A stretch of DNA of 36,063 nt. Origin: Flavobacteriia bacterium. Its GTDB lineage: Bacteria > Bacteroidota > Bacteroidia > Flavobacteriales > Flavobacteriaceae. The notes under the pieces were generated by a model. The model was given only the letters and a program-made list of their open reading frames with translations. It was not told the origin of the DNA and did no database searches. Below, piece after piece: positions 34,558 through 36,063 of this stretch. The position numbers and the translations under genes are program-made. Location: contig DAOUQH010000006.1 in the NCBI GenBank assembly GCA_030625645.1, positions 1 to 36,063 on the forward strand, read 5' to 3'. How positions within the stretch are numbered: the first letter of the stretch is position 1; every line of letters begins with the position of its first letter.

Positions 34558-34817
34558 GAATTTCATCATTTAGCATTTTTATACACTTTCTTTAGATTAT
34601 ACAAACATCTGTTAATAAGTTGATTAAATTTTATAATAATCAATAGTAAAATAAATAGTTAAAATTACCGTTAATACAGTAATAATTTAATTACTTATAA
34701 CAGTTTCCCCTTAATGAATAGCATAGTTACCACATATAATAGTATTACACATCTTATCTCTAAACAGCTTTATTTAGTTACGCATTTATATTTTACTAAC
34801 TTAAATATTTTGTCATA

Positions 34818-35558
34818 ATGAATATTGAGGAAGTAAATATGCGAGAATTTTTCACAAAAATATCAACTACATTTAGTGAAAATGGTTTTAGATTTCAAGA
34901 AAATGATATTTCTAAAGAAGATCTGATAAATAATAAGGAGTGCTTTTATATTTTTGATATAAAGCATAATAAAGTAATTTATCATAATGGTTTTCAAAAT
35001 CTATTAGGATTTTACGAAGAAGATATTAGCTTAGAATTTATTTTAGAGAAGTATCACCCTGAAGATCTACAAACTGTCAATAGAATTGCTAAGGCAACCA
35101 TTTTACATTGTTTAAGTACACCTTTTCAGTGTGAAGATAGTACCTTGCAAATAACCTTTAGAATTAGAAACAGTAAAGACTCGTATAATAAAGTTTTAAG
35201 TCAGTCAACTGCATTTCAAGTGAATAAGCGGGGTATAATGACCCATATCTTGGTAAAATTGGTAGATATTAGTTTTTTAGAAATTCCTTTTTGTGTTAAT
35301 TGGTATTTTCATGCTAAAGATCTAGATGTTGATGCTTTTAGAAATCAAATTTATAAAGCATATCATGACTTTTTTACCGAAAGAGAAAAAGAAATAATTA
35401 TAGAAATTGAAAAAGGACTTACCTCAAAATTAATTGCTAAAAAATTTAATATAAGCGAGCATACTATTGCTACACATAGAAAAAATATATTAAAAAAAGC
35501 AGGACGCCATAATACAAAAGATTTGATTTTATTTTGTAAAAGAAAAGGTATTTTATAA
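34818..35558 (+). CDS. LuxR-type regulator with PAS-like sensory domain
   Basis: A 246-residue regulator. The N-terminal part resembles a PAS domain (CFYIFDIKHNKVIYHNGFQNLLGFYEEDISLEFILEKYHPEDL, about residues 34-78, with the usual strand-helix pattern). The C-terminal part is a LuxR/GerE helix-turn-helix (FFTEREKEIIIEIEKGLTSKLIAKKFNISEHTIATHRKNILKKAG, about 185-230). The architecture is frequent in Flavobacteriia. The signal is unknown. It is preceded by a 260-base gap with no recognisable promoter or gene, and followed after 16 bases by a tyrosine recombinase, so it may lie at or beside the edge of an inserted element. Confidence 0.83.
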   Translation: MNIEEVNMREFFTKISTTFSENGFRFQENDISKEDLINNKECFYIFDIKHNKVIYHNGFQNLLGFYEEDISLEFILEKYHPEDLQTVNRIAKATILHCLSTPFQCEDSTLQITFRIRNSKDSYNKVLSQSTAFQVNKRGIMTHILVKLVDISFLEIPFCVNWYFHAKDLDVDAFRNQIYKAYHDFFTEREKEIIIEIEKGLTSKLIAKKFNISEHTIATHRKNILKKAGRHNTKDLILFCKRKGIL

Positions 35559-35574
35559 TAGAGTTTAATTGTAA

Positions 35575-36063
35575 ATGCTATATGTCTCATCTATCAATTA
35601 TCTACAATCTATGTTAGATTTTAGAGGTGGAAGAAAGTTTGATATTACAACTTCACTTCCATATCAAATATCGCCAAAAAACTGGAACTCATCAAAACAA
35701 ATTGTTAGAAATACAATTAACCAACACGACAAAGATGAAATCAATAAAAAACTGGCACAAATAAAGGTAAATATTATTGATAAATATAATCGGTTAAATG
35801 GAAGTCTACACCTTATTGATAAAAACTGGCTTACAAATGTTGCAAATAAAACAATCAATAAATCTATTACTCAAAATCAAATTACACTTCTTTCGTTTTT
35901 AGATAATTATATGGAGAAAGTGAAAACACAACCTAGCCCGTATACAGGAAAGCACCTTTCTAAATCTCGTATTGCAAATTTACAATTGACTGTAAATAAA
36001 CTTAATGTATTTTCTAAAGAACGCTATCAGATAGATTTTTCAGATATAACAATGAAATTTTAT
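35575..36063 (+). CDS. Tyrosine recombinase/integrase, N-terminal part (runs off window)
   Basis: An open frame of 163 codons runs from ATG 35575 through the window end; it is missing from the track because it has no stop. The translation (FRGGRKFDITTSLPYQISPKNWNSSKQIVRN) resembles the arm-binding domain of Bacteroidota site-specific integrases, followed by a SAM-like core-binding region (LLSFLDNYMEKVKTQPSPYTGKHLSKSRIANLQLTVNKLNVFSKER). The catalytic R-H-R-Y domain would lie beyond the window. The usual first beta strand is short, and a TAA sits directly before the ATG, so the N-terminus could be trimmed. It suggests the left end of an integrated element, but no attachment site was found. Confidence 0.72.
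   Translation, partial: MLYVSSINYLQSMLDFRGGRKFDITTSLPYQISPKNWNSSKQIVRNTINQHDKDEINKKLAQIKVNIIDKYNRLNGSLHLIDKNWLTNVANKTINKSITQNQITLLSFLDNYMEKVKTQPSPYTGKHLSKSRIANLQLTVNKLNVFSKERYQIDFSDITMKFY

Noticed and set aside
1-36063. CRISPR array, tRNA, rRNA, insertion sequence
   Set aside because: No regularly spaced repeats, cloverleaf-like sequence, rRNA text or transposase was seen by eye. The tyrosine recombinase fragment is the only mobility gene.

Overview
The window is AT-rich chromosomal DNA of a Bacteroidota bacterium, most likely a marine member of the Flavobacteriia. The evidence is the gene families (sortilin-like protein with a type IX secretion C-terminal domain, DUF3098 next to FtsX, a flavobacterial long-form KARI end), the almost complete lack of Shine-Dalgarno sequences, and several matches to the Bacteroidota -7 promoter box TAnnTTTG. 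No stretch over 300 bases lacks a gene, and no rRNA, tRNA or CRISPR array was seen.

Layout. Bases 2-238 hold the last codons of ilvC, followed by a clean terminator. Bases 382-5551 hold a Crp/Fnr-type regulator, an acyl-ACP thioesterase, gapN overlapping an SGNH hydrolase, and an unrecognised Cys-rich lipoprotein with its own promoter and terminator. Bases 5766-9149 hold an RluA-type pseudouridine synthase, a ferritin-like DUF2202 lipoprotein paired with a monoheme cytochrome lipoprotein, and a minus-strand pair made of an alpha/beta hydrolase and the GTPase EngB.

Bases 9311-22817 are the division and cell wall (dcw) cluster: mraZ, rsmH, ftsL, ftsI, murE, mraY, a murD remnant, ftsW, murG, ftsQ, ftsA, ftsZ. 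It starts with a promoter whose upstream half carries three TGGTA repeats at exact 10-bp spacing, probably the MraZ operator, and ends in a strong terminator after ftsZ. All genes are on the plus strand and tightly packed. Two things are wrong with it: murD is reduced to its C-terminal domain, and murC, normally between murG and ftsQ, is absent, leaving a 121-bp gap with a perfect 13-bp inverted repeat. MurE, MraY, MurG, FtsI and FtsW look intact, so the cell should still make peptidoglycan; MurC and MurD activity must come from elsewhere in the genome, or the window carries a real or assembly deletion.

Bases 22863-27486 (minus strand) hold a large T9SS-secreted beta-propeller protein and two small exported proteins. 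Bases 27606-29697 (plus) hold an SDR-type L-threonine dehydrogenase, a thioredoxin-like protein and a small flavobacterial protein often mislabelled 'ABC transporter ATPase'. Bases 29707-32368 (minus) are ftsX-DUF3098-uppP-truB, an envelope/tRNA-modification gene string. A divergent promoter region separates methylmalonyl-CoA epimerase (minus) from rbfA and a LolC/E-type permease (plus). The right end has a LuxR-type regulator and the beginning of a tyrosine recombinase cut by the window edge, probably the start of an integrated element.
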